Below, in pieces: positions 1 to 13,200 of a DNA stretch of 64,000 nt. Position numbers and translations under genes: made by a program. The stretch is from contig CP136064.1 in the NCBI GenBank assembly GCA_032622095.1, positions 262,179,863-262,243,862 on the forward strand, given 5' to 3'. The notes beneath the pieces were generated by a model that ran no database searches, was not told the origin of the DNA, and saw only the letters and a program-made list of their open reading frames with translations. The DNA is from Siphonodentalium dalli (Eukaryota; Mollusca; Scaphopoda; Gadilida; Siphonodentaliidae). Positions within the stretch are counted from its first letter, which is position 1; every line of letters begins with the position of its first letter.

Positions 1-879
1 ACTGACTGTCGGTTATGATAGAGCAATTGTTGTCGAACCGAAATTCTGCGGTGAGATATACGAATCTGGTGTATTATACACATGTGTATCCAGTTGATAT
101 GGACACGGCGAGATGTACTAATCTTGTGTTTTATGTATACAAATGGGTATCCAGGCGATATGCACGAGCAAAGATCGTCGGCGAGATGTACGGAGCTTGG
201 GTACTATAGGTCTGCACCACGTGGATGCATGTGTTATTATAATAAAGTGATGTTTTCATTGACTATGTAACTACACCAGAAATCGAAATGCCGAAAGCGA
301 AAACAAATCCAAAATGGAAAGAGCGTATATATAGTGCCACCGTTGACAAGTGGCACAACAGCAACAATTGCAATATATAATTCGTTAATCTTAATGTCAA
401 TCTAACTCCCGTGGTTAGCAATTGCTGATCCTATCAAACAATCATGTCATCGCGAACAATGGGAGGCCTTGGAAACATGCACAATATCACAATACACAGA
501 CAATAGTTCGCGTGTGTATTGCTGAAGTATATGGCGTAGATACACGCGTTGGTATAACACACAAACTTCTCTCTTGGCCGCTGGTTTAAGGTCACATATA
601 TAATGGTGTTTCCTTTATACACATGAGACCCTTAAAGATACGGATGGGCCAGCTCGCACAAGTGTGTATTGTAGATAATATCGTATTCATACTATCATAC
701 TATACTATAGTATATTCTTGAGTAAAGTTTCGTAATTTTGTAATTTTTATTTCTAAATTATAACCTATAAAGAAGGTCATGGATCCGCGCTTTGACGATA
801 TAACGGGGACATTTAGAGTTATATTATTTGAGAAACTCCAGACGGTGTGACTAATAACAGCTGGGACCGCTAGGGACCA
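1..879. other. non-coding stretch, nothing recognised
   Basis: AT-rich sequence with short unsupported reading frames on both strands and no recognisable motif. It presumably belongs to the intron upstream of exon 3170-3221; no SLC5-like exon with splice sites was found here. Confidence 0.5.
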
Positions 880-2760
880 CCCGAGACGCACGGGGTCGCC
901 CGGGCGCCCCCATGGAACCGTGGACGCTATATCTAAATGTTATAAGGTAGCGGCATACCACCTGAGGGCAGCCTAGCAAATGTTACTCGCTCGTCTCCGG
1001 TCGGTGTTATTAACCGCTCAAATGCCGATATTGGCTAAGAGATCCCGGGGATGCCCGGGTGTCTTAGTGTGGTTTCTGAGTTCGGACAGTATATTTTGAT
1101 AATGCTCGGTAGTGCAATACCACCTGAGTGTGATTTCCAACATTGACTCGCTGACGCGTCCACGGCCGATGTTATTAACCCCTCAAAATCCGGTAAAATA
1201 TCACATAAACAAAAAGAGCCCGGGAGAGGTCGGGACCGCGCGGGAGAGCCCGGGCGACCCATGGGCACATGGACACTATATCTCGGCGTTATAAGGTAGC
1301 AACATTATCTCGTGTCCGGCCGGTGTTATTAACCCCGAAATGCCGACATTTGTTAAGAGAGCCCGGGTGTCTTCGTGTGTTTTCGGACAGTGTATTTTGA
1401 TGATGCGCTGTAGTGCAATAACACCTGAGTGTGAAATGCAGATATTGACTCGCTGACGCAAACAATCTAAACCACTTAACAAAAATGGAAACATCGACCG
1501 AGCAACGCGAATGTACATTATACTCGGCCGAATTCGCCGACGGAAAATTTGCCTAACATGAAAGCATTCAGTTATAGAAACAAGCGCTCGTGTTTAACAC
1601 ATTCCACTCACCCGACAACACCCAACAAGCGGACCCGGCGTAAAAACCGACCCATCACTGGCTTAATAGGGTGAGGTGCAAGGAACTTCAGACCCACAAG
1701 TGGTCAAATTAGCTCTCATCGAGTTGGGACGGGCATATACCCACATATGTTCGGCCCGCTTGCCGCTCTGGGATCTCCCGGCTGGTTCCAGCCTCCCCGG
1801 GCTCTTTTTGCTATACGGTATTTAATCGGATTTTGAGCGGTTAATAACATCGGTCGTGGATGCGTCAGTCAATATTTGGAAGTGACACTCAAGTGGTATT
1901 GCACTACTGCACATCACCAAATTATATTGTCCGAAAACAAACGAAGACACCTCGGCTTCCCTGGGCTCTCTTAGCCAATATCGGCATTTGCGGGGTTAAT
2001 ATCACCGGTCGGAGACAGCGAGCGAGTAAAATTTTCTAGGTTGCCCCCAGGTGGTATGTCGCTACCTAATAACGTCCAGATATAGTGTCCACGGGCTCAT
2101 GGCGGTCCCGGCCTCTCCCTGTTTCTTTTTGTTCACACGGTATTTTACAGGACTTTGATGGGTTAATAACATCGGCCGTGGACGCGTCAATATTTGGATG
2201 TCAGACTCAGATGGTATTGCACTACCGAGCATCATCAAAATATACTGTCTGAAACCACACGAAGACATCCGGCCTCTCCCGGGCTTTCTTAGCCAATATC
2301 GACATTTGCGGGGTTAATAACACCGGCCGGAGATGAGAAATCCAGTAAACTTTTCTAGGTTGCCCTCAGGTAGTATTTCTCTACCTAATACGTCGATATA
2401 TAGTGTCCGGGCGGTCCCGGTCTCTCCCGTGCTCTTTCCGTTTATGCAGTATTTTATCGGCCTTTGAGGGGTTAACAACACCGGCCTTGGACGCATCAGC
2501 GAGTCAATATTTGGATGGCACAACTCAGGTTGTATTGCGCCACTGAGCATCGTCAAAATATACTGCATTGGCATTTGCGGGGTTAATAACACCGGCCGGA
2601 GATGAGCAATACAGTAAACTGTTCTATGTTGTTGCATCTCAGGTAGTATGCTGCTACCTTATAACGTCGAGATATAGCGTCCGCGGGCCCATGGGGCGCC
2701 GGGCGGTCCCGGATGGTCTCGGGTGGTCCCGGGCGGTAATTAGTCACACCCACTCCAGAT
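880..2760. repeat. degenerate long inverted repeat (foldback), GC-rich arms
   Basis: The left arm (about 880-1530) contains phrases such as gtgttattaacccctcaaaat, a nearby 'cggtagtgcaataccacctg' and cccgggcgaccc. The right arm (about 1730-2750) carries their reverse complements (ttgaggggttaacaacaccg, caggtggtattgcac-like, gggctcttt). Each arm itself repeats a ~280-bp unit about 2-3 times. Copies differ by many substitutions, so it is old. Reading frames inside are by-products. Confidence 0.65.
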
Positions 2761-3169
2761 ATTGGGCGGACAATTGTAATTCGTACGATATACATTTATT
2801 GCAATGTTTCGAGATTGACATGTGGCTTCGGTGAATATTAACTGCCTCGAAACAATGCAAGTGTTTCATTATATGATCTACCAATGTTATCAAGCACATT
2901 AGGCCTGAAATATCATTCTTACTGACACGTGTATATATGTTCATGGATCCATCGAATGCACAACAATGTGATTCAACAGGGCAAAATGTAACGCAGGGAT
3001 TTATATCAACCTATAATTCCTATTAATAGGTCATGACGTCACGTGAGCTTGTGATTAACCCATCATTCCTTAATTATTTTACTGCGTTCGTTAAATTTAC
3101 ATTAAATAACCCGATGCTACTCAACATATTAACAGAAGATGTGTGAGAGTAATTTCTATTATATTTCAG
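2761..3169. other. intronic stretch before first exon, nothing recognised
   Basis: AT-rich; only the polypyrimidine tract and acceptor at 3161-3169 can be interpreted. Confidence 0.5.
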
Positions 3170-3221
3170 ATGTCATATACGGGAGTTGTTATATTTGGCA
3201 CAGCCACAGCCATGAAAACAG
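3170..3221 (+). CDS. SLC5 symporter exon 1 of window (helix following the missing N-terminus)
   Basis: Acceptor atatttcag precedes 3170; donor g|gtcggt follows 3221. The exon is 52 nt: 17 codons plus one base (phase 1). It reads MSYTGVVIFGTATAMKT and matches the YTG-[IV]-VI helix of SLC5 proteins just before the conserved TG-F segment encoded by the next exon. The initial ATG is an internal codon, not a start: the family has about 100-150 residues before this point. I found no earlier exon between 1 and 3169, so the N-terminal exons should lie upstream of the window. Confidence 0.82.
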
Positions 3222-4185
3222 GTCGGTGTGTTTTATATATTTAAACATATATTTCATTTTTAATTTCATTAATACACTCGGTTTGACGGTTCATTAATAC
3301 TGTCGGTTTGAAGGTATCTGAACGTCATAATCCGACGGTCCCATACTGTTTCATCAGTTGTACGATGAATTACCGTTGTTTTATGCCCCCGGGAAATGGC
3401 CAAAGTTAAAAATGTGCGTGTTTCCAAGTTCATGCCGTCAAAATTCAACAAAATATTTATCGGCGATAGAAGAAGTTGTCGCCAAGTAATCACGCATAGT
3501 AATTACAGACTTTGCTGTTGTCTTGAAGGTTTCAATCCCAACAAGCTGTTACTGATATATTGTCGTGATACGCATTCACCTGTTAAAACAAAAACTGTGT
3601 TTCCAAGTGACTGGACAATTTCACGCCTTACATATTACCTAACAAGTATGCAATTAAGATGTTTTACTTTTACGTGTACATAAATTTGAGTTTTAACTGT
3701 GATACATGTAGCTTTATCCCTTTATGTCTTAAAAGGGCATGCCCGATTCATATTTTAGAATGGTCGCAATTAGTATTACTCGTAACTGAAGGATGCTGTA
3801 CATGGGCTATTCAGTATTATCGTTTTTTATTTACAGCCATATTTGAATCCAGCCTGTTCTTTTAAAAATAAGTTCTTATTGGACTTATTTCAAAAATACA
3901 AATAAACACAAATCGACATTATTTGAATCTGATATGAACCTAACTGTAGGGGCCTCGGTGGCTCAATCGGTTAGGGATACAACTCCAAGCCGTTTCACCT
4001 TCCAGCGCTGGCGATAAGGGTTCAAATCCACATGTTTACATCGTGGACTTTGTAACTCGAAATCGTTATCTGGTCGACGAGTTTATCAGCCATTGAAATC
4101 ACTAAGGTTAGGCGTTTTCCTCCACCACTAACACCGGAAATGTCGTGATATGGCCTTAGTTGCTCCAAGCGACATTAAACCGCAG

Positions 4186-4216
<31 letters not shown>

Positions 4217-7200
4217 TATGAACCTAACTCGACTTACCAGACGTACGTTTTTTAAATTCTGTTTTCATTGTGGCCCGAGCCATAAAACGGAATAATGGAG
4301 AAAATTCACCATTGCTTATTGCATGCAGAATCAAAGAAGTGCATTTATGTGAATATATAGGTCCAATATGAACCATTTTTCACGAGGATATGTTGGTGGG
4401 TTACAATAGATATGTTAAAACTAAACGCATGCCACATATGTTAGCGAACATGTGTATGAGTCTAGTGGTAAGCGTGTGGGACTTGTATTCGCTGTTTAAC
4501 ATAGAGACGAGTTCGCAGCCCGCCGGTGGTTATGTTTGCTGTTAAACATTGAGGTGAGTTCATAGCCCACTGGTGGATTGTTCTCATAACAGTGGCATAA
4601 CACTCTCTCAATCTTTATCAAAAAGGTCTTCGATATAATCCGCCACTCTTGGGGCTACTTTTTCGGACAAACAAGTAAACCCCCTCCTGAAATTGTTTAC
4701 ACATGTACCAAATTTGTATAAAGAATGACCCCAACACCAATATAATTTATGACAGTTTATTCCCATAGCTGCCTTTCTAAGGTAGCACCAGACGAGAGAC
4801 GAGACATAGAAACCTGGTTTGTTGGGTAACCGTATAAGCCACTCTTGTGAAGCGCCTTTAAAATGGCAACAGGTATAATACTCAGCATTACTCAACAATA
4901 GGGGCAATACTGTTAAGCGCTTATGGTCCCTTATGTTAGAAAGATCAGCGCCATACAAGCACCAGTATTATTATATCCCAATTCGGGGGTATATAGTGGC
5001 GACCTCTCAGACCATCCATCCTTCCGTCCGTCCATAACGAACATTTGCAACACAGCTCAAGTGTCGACAGTCCAATTTTGATGTCCTTTGGTATGCTGGT
5101 AGACCAGCATTGTGGAAAGGCTCTCCACATAGTGCTGATTTTGTCTGCAATTGTTTTTCAAGAGTTATGGCCCTTTGCTGGAATTAGTGTAAAAGGCGTC
5201 AACGCGACCATAATCAAATTATTCTGTGCTTATCTTATTTATACCTCTTTGTCCTTTGGCATGGTGATAGCTCATTTTTGGGGAAAGGATATCCACATAC
5301 GCGGCTGTCGTCCATTGATTTTTACCACTGTTACGGCACCGGTTTGACTTGGACAGTTTTGAATTGAAGATTCGGGAGGGGGATATATGATGGAGACCTT
5401 AGTCCGTCCGTCCTAGTGGAGGTTTTGTTCGCACATATCTTTCCAGAGTTATGCCCCTTTGTCAGAGTTATGACCTTTGGTTAAACTGAGAGAAATTCCC
5501 AACTTTTACTTCATTTTCTCTCTAAATATAGCCAACATTGAGCGTACAGTCGGGGGCATTGTCTCACGCTTGGCATTGCCCTTGTTATATTATTACGCGC
5601 GCCGCGTGTATACTAATGTAGAGATTCTTGTTTCGCCTGGGCCCATGGGTGTTTTATTCATAGAATGGGAACTTTTGGGAGGATTAAAAGTCGAACTGCG
5701 AACCGGAGGCCGAGTCCGGTAAAAGGTGTAGTTGGGAATTTCAATTTCGTTTATTGTTCTTTACATTGTGACAAGCTATGTCAATTACAAATACAAGAAA
5801 TGAAAAAGATAATTTGTAAGTCTTATATTTCAACTTTTATAGACATATTTCGTTCTGCAGCCCACTGGGGGTTGTGGTCGGAGACGGCCGAGTCGGCCCC
5901 CGGTTCGTTAATTATGAGCTGGTTGTTATTTTAACGGAATTTCTGACATTGGCTTTCTTGTGTAATCCTGCTATAGTTATAATAACCACCGATCTCTCCA
6001 TTTGTTTGCAGCTACAGGGTTTAGCGAATTTTTTCTCATGATCATCATAACCGCCTGTGCACTAGTCTACACATCGATTGTGAGTATATGCTGTTCTTTA
6101 AGCAAGTATTTTCAAAATAATTTTAATACGAGTGAATTGCAATAGACAATAAATAAATACTTGAATTTGTTGTCGTGTGTCAAAAACAGAATTACATGTA
6201 CAACTATCACCACATAATACGCACCAACAGCGAAAGTTACTTAAAGTGACGTGAAAGAGGGTGATAAAATATAAATGGAGAATGATCTTGCTCAAAGTAG
6301 TTATTTTTTACAAATATTATATTCAAATTGACAGCACACACCGTCATTCTTATATATTAATTAAATGCAGTGACTGTCGACGGCGAAATTGTTTTTGTAA
6401 GTTTATCTTAGATAGTTGCGTCCGAATCGAGAAGTAAATATTTACAATTGCGCGCAGTTCAGACGATGTTTTCTATGGAGTGGTACGATCGATTTGTTTG
6501 AGATTTCCGGCGATGTTAGTAGAATGCTACATTCCTCCAGTCGACATAGCGCCTGAATACGAACAGTTTCACACACCTGAATAAATCCTTAATATTTCTT
6601 TAACCGGGGTTCAAGATTAGATAGCGATGGTATACGATCGGAATCAAATGTGCCACGTGACGTTAGAAATATATTTCAATGTGTATCCTGGTTTAATCGA
6701 AGGGGGGTAACCAATTATAGAACGTACTTTTGACTAAATGCACACCTACCTTTCGATCTGCCACATCTTAGGTCGGCAAGGCCGCTCTATTGTATTCAAG
6801 ACCACATATCGGACTCTCGAAAGCGTTATTTTGTTTTGCGGGTGTTTCATAAAATAGAAGAGAATTGACAGATATGAATACTTGTTAACGCTTTCATCGT
6901 ATGCATAGTGCGATTATCGCCGGACCGAAGATACATGTATGCAACTGAGAAAAGAAATATCAATAGGTTTTGTAAGACGAGTGATTATGTCCTTTTCGCG
7001 TTCATTGCCAGTTTGACAGCCATGTTTTTCTGATTCAACAGATATTTGTCAGCACTGACGATCATCGTTGGAGATAAATGCCTCAAAACACAATTTAATT
7101 CTTAACAAACCCAACCACAAACCTCGTTTTCATTAATGAAAACTATCCGATTTATGACGACTCTGTGTTGCAAATGTTGCAAATATGTAGGCGGCATTGA

Positions 7201-10200
7201 CATTTTTGCTGCAATCAGAAATCTACCGGTTTTTGTTTTTTATTTGTATATATATAATGGTTGTTTTTAAGGGCATGTGAGTGGCATTGTGTTTTTGCGG
7301 CAACCAGCTTCAATGATTATCATCATATGTGAATGGCATAAGACAAATGGGGCTTCCAAGTGTGCAGTGAACGTCAAAAACTCACACAGACTTATTTGTG
7401 ATTCCTATTTGTCTATCTTCAATGATATTTCTTTTTTTGGGGATCATATGTGGGTTCAGGCCATAGCCACAGTACATGGTAAATGCATTATTTGGCATGC
7501 ATCCCTGCTTATATTAGCTGTATCCTTCATAAACACATAGTAGAGGATATTATGTCCATTTTTTTGGCTCACAACTAAAGAGATATTCAATTTTCTATCA
7601 GAAATTTACTGCTATCAATTAATCAAAGTGACTCGTGCCTACTCTGACATTTTGAATGGCGGCCATCTTGATGACGTTATAAAATCTGGCACTTGTTCGA
7701 TGAATTTAAAAACATGTTTTTTAGTTTTTAAAAAGGATGAATATTTCCGTTATTTAGTCAATATAATCACTCGAAAAGGAAGGAATATTTCTGAAATAAA
7801 AGTATTAGTAGTGTCTAGTTGGCTACGGTTACCCCCTTCAGATTATATTATATTGATAAGTTATATTATCACATAATTTGGCCATAAAAGCAGTTTCATA
7901 ATTATCGGTAATAGACACGTTTAATATCAGCGCGTGCGATGACGTCACGGCGTTCTTCAAATAACTTGTGATCGCTGTAGTTTATGATTGTTGTTTTCGT
8001 TGAATATTTCGCGTTGCTTCGGGTTTATTTGATCATGTGATAAAAGGTATCTCACACTCGTCCTATTTTATACGTAATTTATCAACCTCGTCCTCTAAAT
8101 TCTATTTGAGCCTCGGTAAACCTCGGCTCAAATCGAATTTAGTGAACTCGGTTGATAAATTCCGTATAAAATAGAAACTCATGTGAGATCCTCTATTTCT
8201 GATATACAGTCAACATCACGTGGCACGTGTTATTCAGATTGATAACCATTATTTACCTCAACCCCAATTATATATTGTTTGATATATAACCCTTGGCTTA
8301 TTGGCTTGTATTACATACATTGGTACGTACTGGTAGCACTAGCAGTGGTGACATTGGTCAGTGTCACACGTATCACAGTTACAATATCAGCAGGTGTGAC
8401 GTCGTTCTGCAATTCAGTGTGGTGGCAATTGGTCATAGTTGCCATGGTAGCTAGGTATGTCGCTCGCCGCTTTACTCGCCCAAATGACAACATGGAGACA
8501 ACAATATACTGCATATCACAGCCAAGTATACCATCTACCCATTGTGCCAGAACTGTATCAGCCCTTTGTTTCAGGGTGGCTACAAAGCAGTGATATGGAC
8601 TGATGTTATGCAGACTGTGATCGTCTTCGGTGGTATATTCGCCATACTCATTAAGGTGTGTTAGAAGATAGTGCACACGTGGTCATGATTTTACTCTGTT
8701 GTTTCTTTCATCTGAATGTTCTTTATTTGCCTCATACAGAGAGGACAAGAGCGCCGGGTTAACCCTTTACCCAAAAGAACGGCCATGTGCCAATGCATTC
8801 TCTTATATATGCGAGTCGACCATAGGTCGCCTCGCATATATAAGAGAATACATTGGCTTAACACAGTAAAAATGATAAAATTGTTAAAGAATGTAAGAAA
8901 AAATTGGTAAAAAGTGTTAAAAAACGATTTATTTTAGGCCAATGCATTCTCTTATATATGCGAGGCGACCTATGGTCGACTCGCATATATAAGAGAATGC
9001 ATTGGCACAGGGCATAACTGTAACCATCACAATGTGGTCAAGGAGCCGGTTCCAATGATATCCATATTTGTATGGTTCTATTGAGACAGACCCAAGATAA
9101 TTTAGGCTGTTGCAGCTTTATTTGGCCGTTTTTGGCCGGTTTGTTGGGTAAAGGGTTCAGGCACATACATATATCTTGTATCGTGTGTGGTCATTGTCAA
9201 CGACAGTCACCTGACCTGCGTGACTATTCCGCCCACACGTACACGATCAAAACTGTTTTGTGTCAAACATGTAGTATTACGAAACATCTAGCCGCTTAAG
9301 ATTACCAAAATGAGCAATAAACGCTATGCAGGCAATGTGTCTGCACGGAAATATTATGTTTAGATTGAAGCCAATTCAGCATGTCAGTGGCGTTGTCGCC
9401 TGCTTGCATCTGCTACCTGATTATTGTTTACACGTTCTGCTACAAGTTGGGCCAATATTTCAACGTGTAGCTGTGTCGTAAAATCACATGGGTTTTCCCT
9501 TCAAGGGTATATCCATAGCAATACTATAGTGATACACGTTACAAGTTACACGTACGCGTAGCTGAACCTGGCTAATGACAATAACTATTATAATTATAAT
9601 TTTGAATTGAATATATTTTATTATAGTGACCTGTGTATATATAAAATACATATGCTTTCAAATGTTATGTTACTTGTCAATACACCGGGCTGTTAAGGCC
9701 TTTAAGTCACTTAATTCCAATATTTTTTCTTAAATTCTCTAACAATTTTATCATTTTTGTAATTTTTTCTAACATTCTATAATAATTTTATAATTTAAAA
9801 AAAAAAAATTCTCACATTCTTCAACATTTTTGGATCATTTTTGATAATTTTTCCTTACATTCGTTATCAATTTTTATCATTTTGTCTTACATTCTTTAAC
9901 AATTTTTATCATATTTTATCATTATTTCTTACATTCTTTAACAATTATTTATTATTTTTTCTTACTTTCTTTAACAATTATAAAAAATAGTATAAAATAT
10001 GTTAAGCCAATGCATTCCCTTATATATGCGAGGCGACCTATGGTCAACTTGCATATATAAGAAAATGCAAATATGTCGTTATGTTATGTTATATGTATTC
10101 CTGTGCATGTTTTAGAGAAATAGATATGTTTACAGCAAGGGTTCCTTATTCCGAGAGTATCAATATTTTGTATTGTCTTTATTCCATTGGTTATTTATTC

Positions 10201-13200
10201 CGAAAGTATTAATAGGGATCTTCATTCCGATGGTTCTTTATTCAGAAAGTTTCAATATGGGTCTTTATTTCGATGGTTCTCTTTATTCCGAAATATAAAA
10301 AGTGGTCTTTATTTCGATGGGTCCTTTATTCCAAAACATGCAAGTAGGGTTCTTTATTTCTCACACTGACACACCCAATAAGGGTACAAAAATATTAAAA
10401 ATAAACTTCGATATTTTGACATTTTGAAATATTTATTTCTTCGACTGTGTAACTTTGATATGTACATACATACACATTCAATATTATGTTATTAGTTATT
10501 CCAACAGGATCTGAGGCATTAACCATTACTTTGCTAAACGGATTATCCCATAATGTATAAAGAAATATTCATTGGAACGGTCCAGTATTCATTCGGACAA
10601 ATGTATATGGAAATATAAGCAGACGATATGTATGACCATTTCGGCCGTGTTTCTATTTATGGTGGGTAATGTTCAGAAAATAAGTACAACAACTGGCTGT
10701 ATGTTTAACTCATTGCTAAAACATTTTAAAAGGGATATACTCATCAATGCATATTTAGTAAAGACGACTTAGTGTGAGATAACATGTGTGAACTACATGT
10801 GGCCATTCCTTTCGGGCAGTGTGCACCATCATTGAAAAAAATGACATAATGAACACTGTATTTACTAAATGCTCATTGAAGAATACATGTACAAGCATTT
10901 CCATTATGAAATATTCAGATAAATTCAACAAACGACCACCATGACATGTTCAGATAATTTAGTAAATAAAGGGTTAAATGATCTATATGTTTTGTGCAGG
11001 GGACAATTGATAGCGGCGGATTCAGTGAAATGATACACATGGCTAATGAAGGAGGAAGACTAAAACTGTTTGAGTGAGTCTACATTACGCCGTTATTTTC
11101 TCGAATCGATGGTAGTCCATTTATACGTAGATGGCCGCAGAAAACACTGTTCAGGTACTACAGTAATGTCATACCATGTGTCTTCGTTTGTGGTCCGGAT
11201 GACAACTATTAATATTTGATAGAAGTTTTATGAAATTTGTTACATGGTCAACATATGGAAAAACTCTGCCGAAGTTCGAATTTGGGTCCGGTGTAACAGG
11301 ATATCTTCCCCCCCCTGGATATCTTCCCCCCCGGGGGGGAAGATATCCTAGGATATCTTCCCCCCCCACCCTGGATATCTTCCCCCCATGTACGACTAAA
11401 AAATAATTTCACGAATTTGATATCGTTTGGTTCTGAAATGGCCAGAAAAATGTTTTTTGAGATTAAATTTTTTTTTTAAATTTAAAATAAAAAAGTGACA
11501 AAATTATTGTTTTCACGAATTTGATTGTCTTTTTTTTTTCTTTTAAATGTCCAGGCTTGGATATTCCACCACCCCCCACCCAGCACCTACATGACAAAAA
11601 AATCATCTTATGGTTTTATCGCTTATTTTGCTTTATATATTCATGAGTCAGGGTTTGGGGTGGGGGGAAGATGTCCAGGTCAGGATATCTCCCCCCCCCA
11701 CCCAGCACCTACATGACAAAAAAATAATCTTATGGTTTTATCGCTCGTTTTGCTTTATATAGTCAAGAAACAGCGAGAAATTAACTTCTTCTGAGAACAA
11801 GTTGTTGAGTTGGGGTGGGGGGAAGATGTCCAGGTCAGGATATCTTCCCCCCCCCCACCCAGCACCTACATGACAAAAAAATTATCTTATGGTTTTATCG
11901 CTCGTTTTGCTTTATATAGTCATGAAACAGCGAGTAATTAACTTCTTCTGAGAACAAGTTGTTTGAGTCAGGGTTTGGGGTGGGGGGAAGATGTCCAGGT
12001 CAGGATATCTTCCCCCCCCCCACCCAGCACCTACATGACAAAAAAATAATCTTATGGTTTTATCGCTCGTTTTGCTTTATATAGTCATGAAACAGCGAGA
12101 AATTAACTTCTTCTGAGAACAAGTTGTTTGAGTCAGGGTTTGGGGTGGGGGGGGGGGGAAGATGTCCAGGTCAGGATATCTTCCCCCCCACCCAGCACCT
12201 ACATGACAAAAAAATTATCTTATGGTTTTATTGCTTGTTTTGCTTTATATAGTCATGAAACAGCGAGAAATTAACTTCTTCTGAGAACAAGTTATTTGAG
12301 TCAGGGTTTGGGTGGGGGGGAAGATGTCCAGGTCAGGATATCTTCCCCCCCCCCACCCAGTACCTACATGACAAAAAAATAATCTTATGGTTTTATCGCT
12401 TGTTTTGCTTTATATAGTCATGAAACAGCGAGAAATTAACTTCTTCTGACAACAAGTTGTTTGAGTCAGGGTTTGGGGTGGGGGGAAGATGTCCAGGTCA
12501 GGATATCTTCCCCCCCACCCAGCACCTACATGACAAAAAAATAATCTTATGGTTTTATTGCTTGTTTTGCTTTATATAGTCATGAAACAGCGAGAAATTA
12601 ACTTCTTCTGAGAACAAGTTGTTTGAGTCAGGGTTTGGGTGGGGCGGGGGGGGGGGGGAAATGTCCAGGTCAGGATATTTCCCCCCCCCACCCAGCACCT
12701 ACATGACAAAAAAATAATCTTATGGTTTTATCGCTTGTTTTGCTTTATATAGTCATGAAACAGCGAGAAATTAACTTCTTCTGACAACAAGTTGTTTGAG
12801 TCAGGGTTTGGGGTGGGGGGAAGATGTCCAGGTCAGGATATCTTCCCCCCCACCCAGCACCTACATGACAAAAAAATAATCTTATGGTTTTATCGCTTGT
12901 TTTGCTTTATATAGTCATGAAACAGCGATAAATTAACTTCTTCTGAGAACAAGTTGTTTGAGTCAGGGTTTGGGGTGGGGGGGGGGGGGGGAAATGTCCA
13001 GGTCAGGATATCTCCCCCCCCCACCCAGCACCTACATGACAAAAAAATAATCTTATGGTTTTATTGCTTGTTTTGCTTTATATAGTCATGAAACAGCGAG
13101 AAATTAACTTCTTCTGAGAACAAGTTGTTTGAGTCAGGGTTTGGGTGAGGCGGGGGGGGGAAATGTCCAGGTCAGGATATCTTCCCCCCCACCCAGCACC

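Noticed and set aside
3396-3683. 95-codon frame starting MAKVKNVRVSKF
   Set aside because: No domain, no splice sites matching the SLC5 phases, and the region follows exon 1 within an intron.
3959-4029. Functional tRNA gene
   Set aside because: Boxes A and B are present but no cloverleaf or terminator follows; the tail and target duplication show a SINE.
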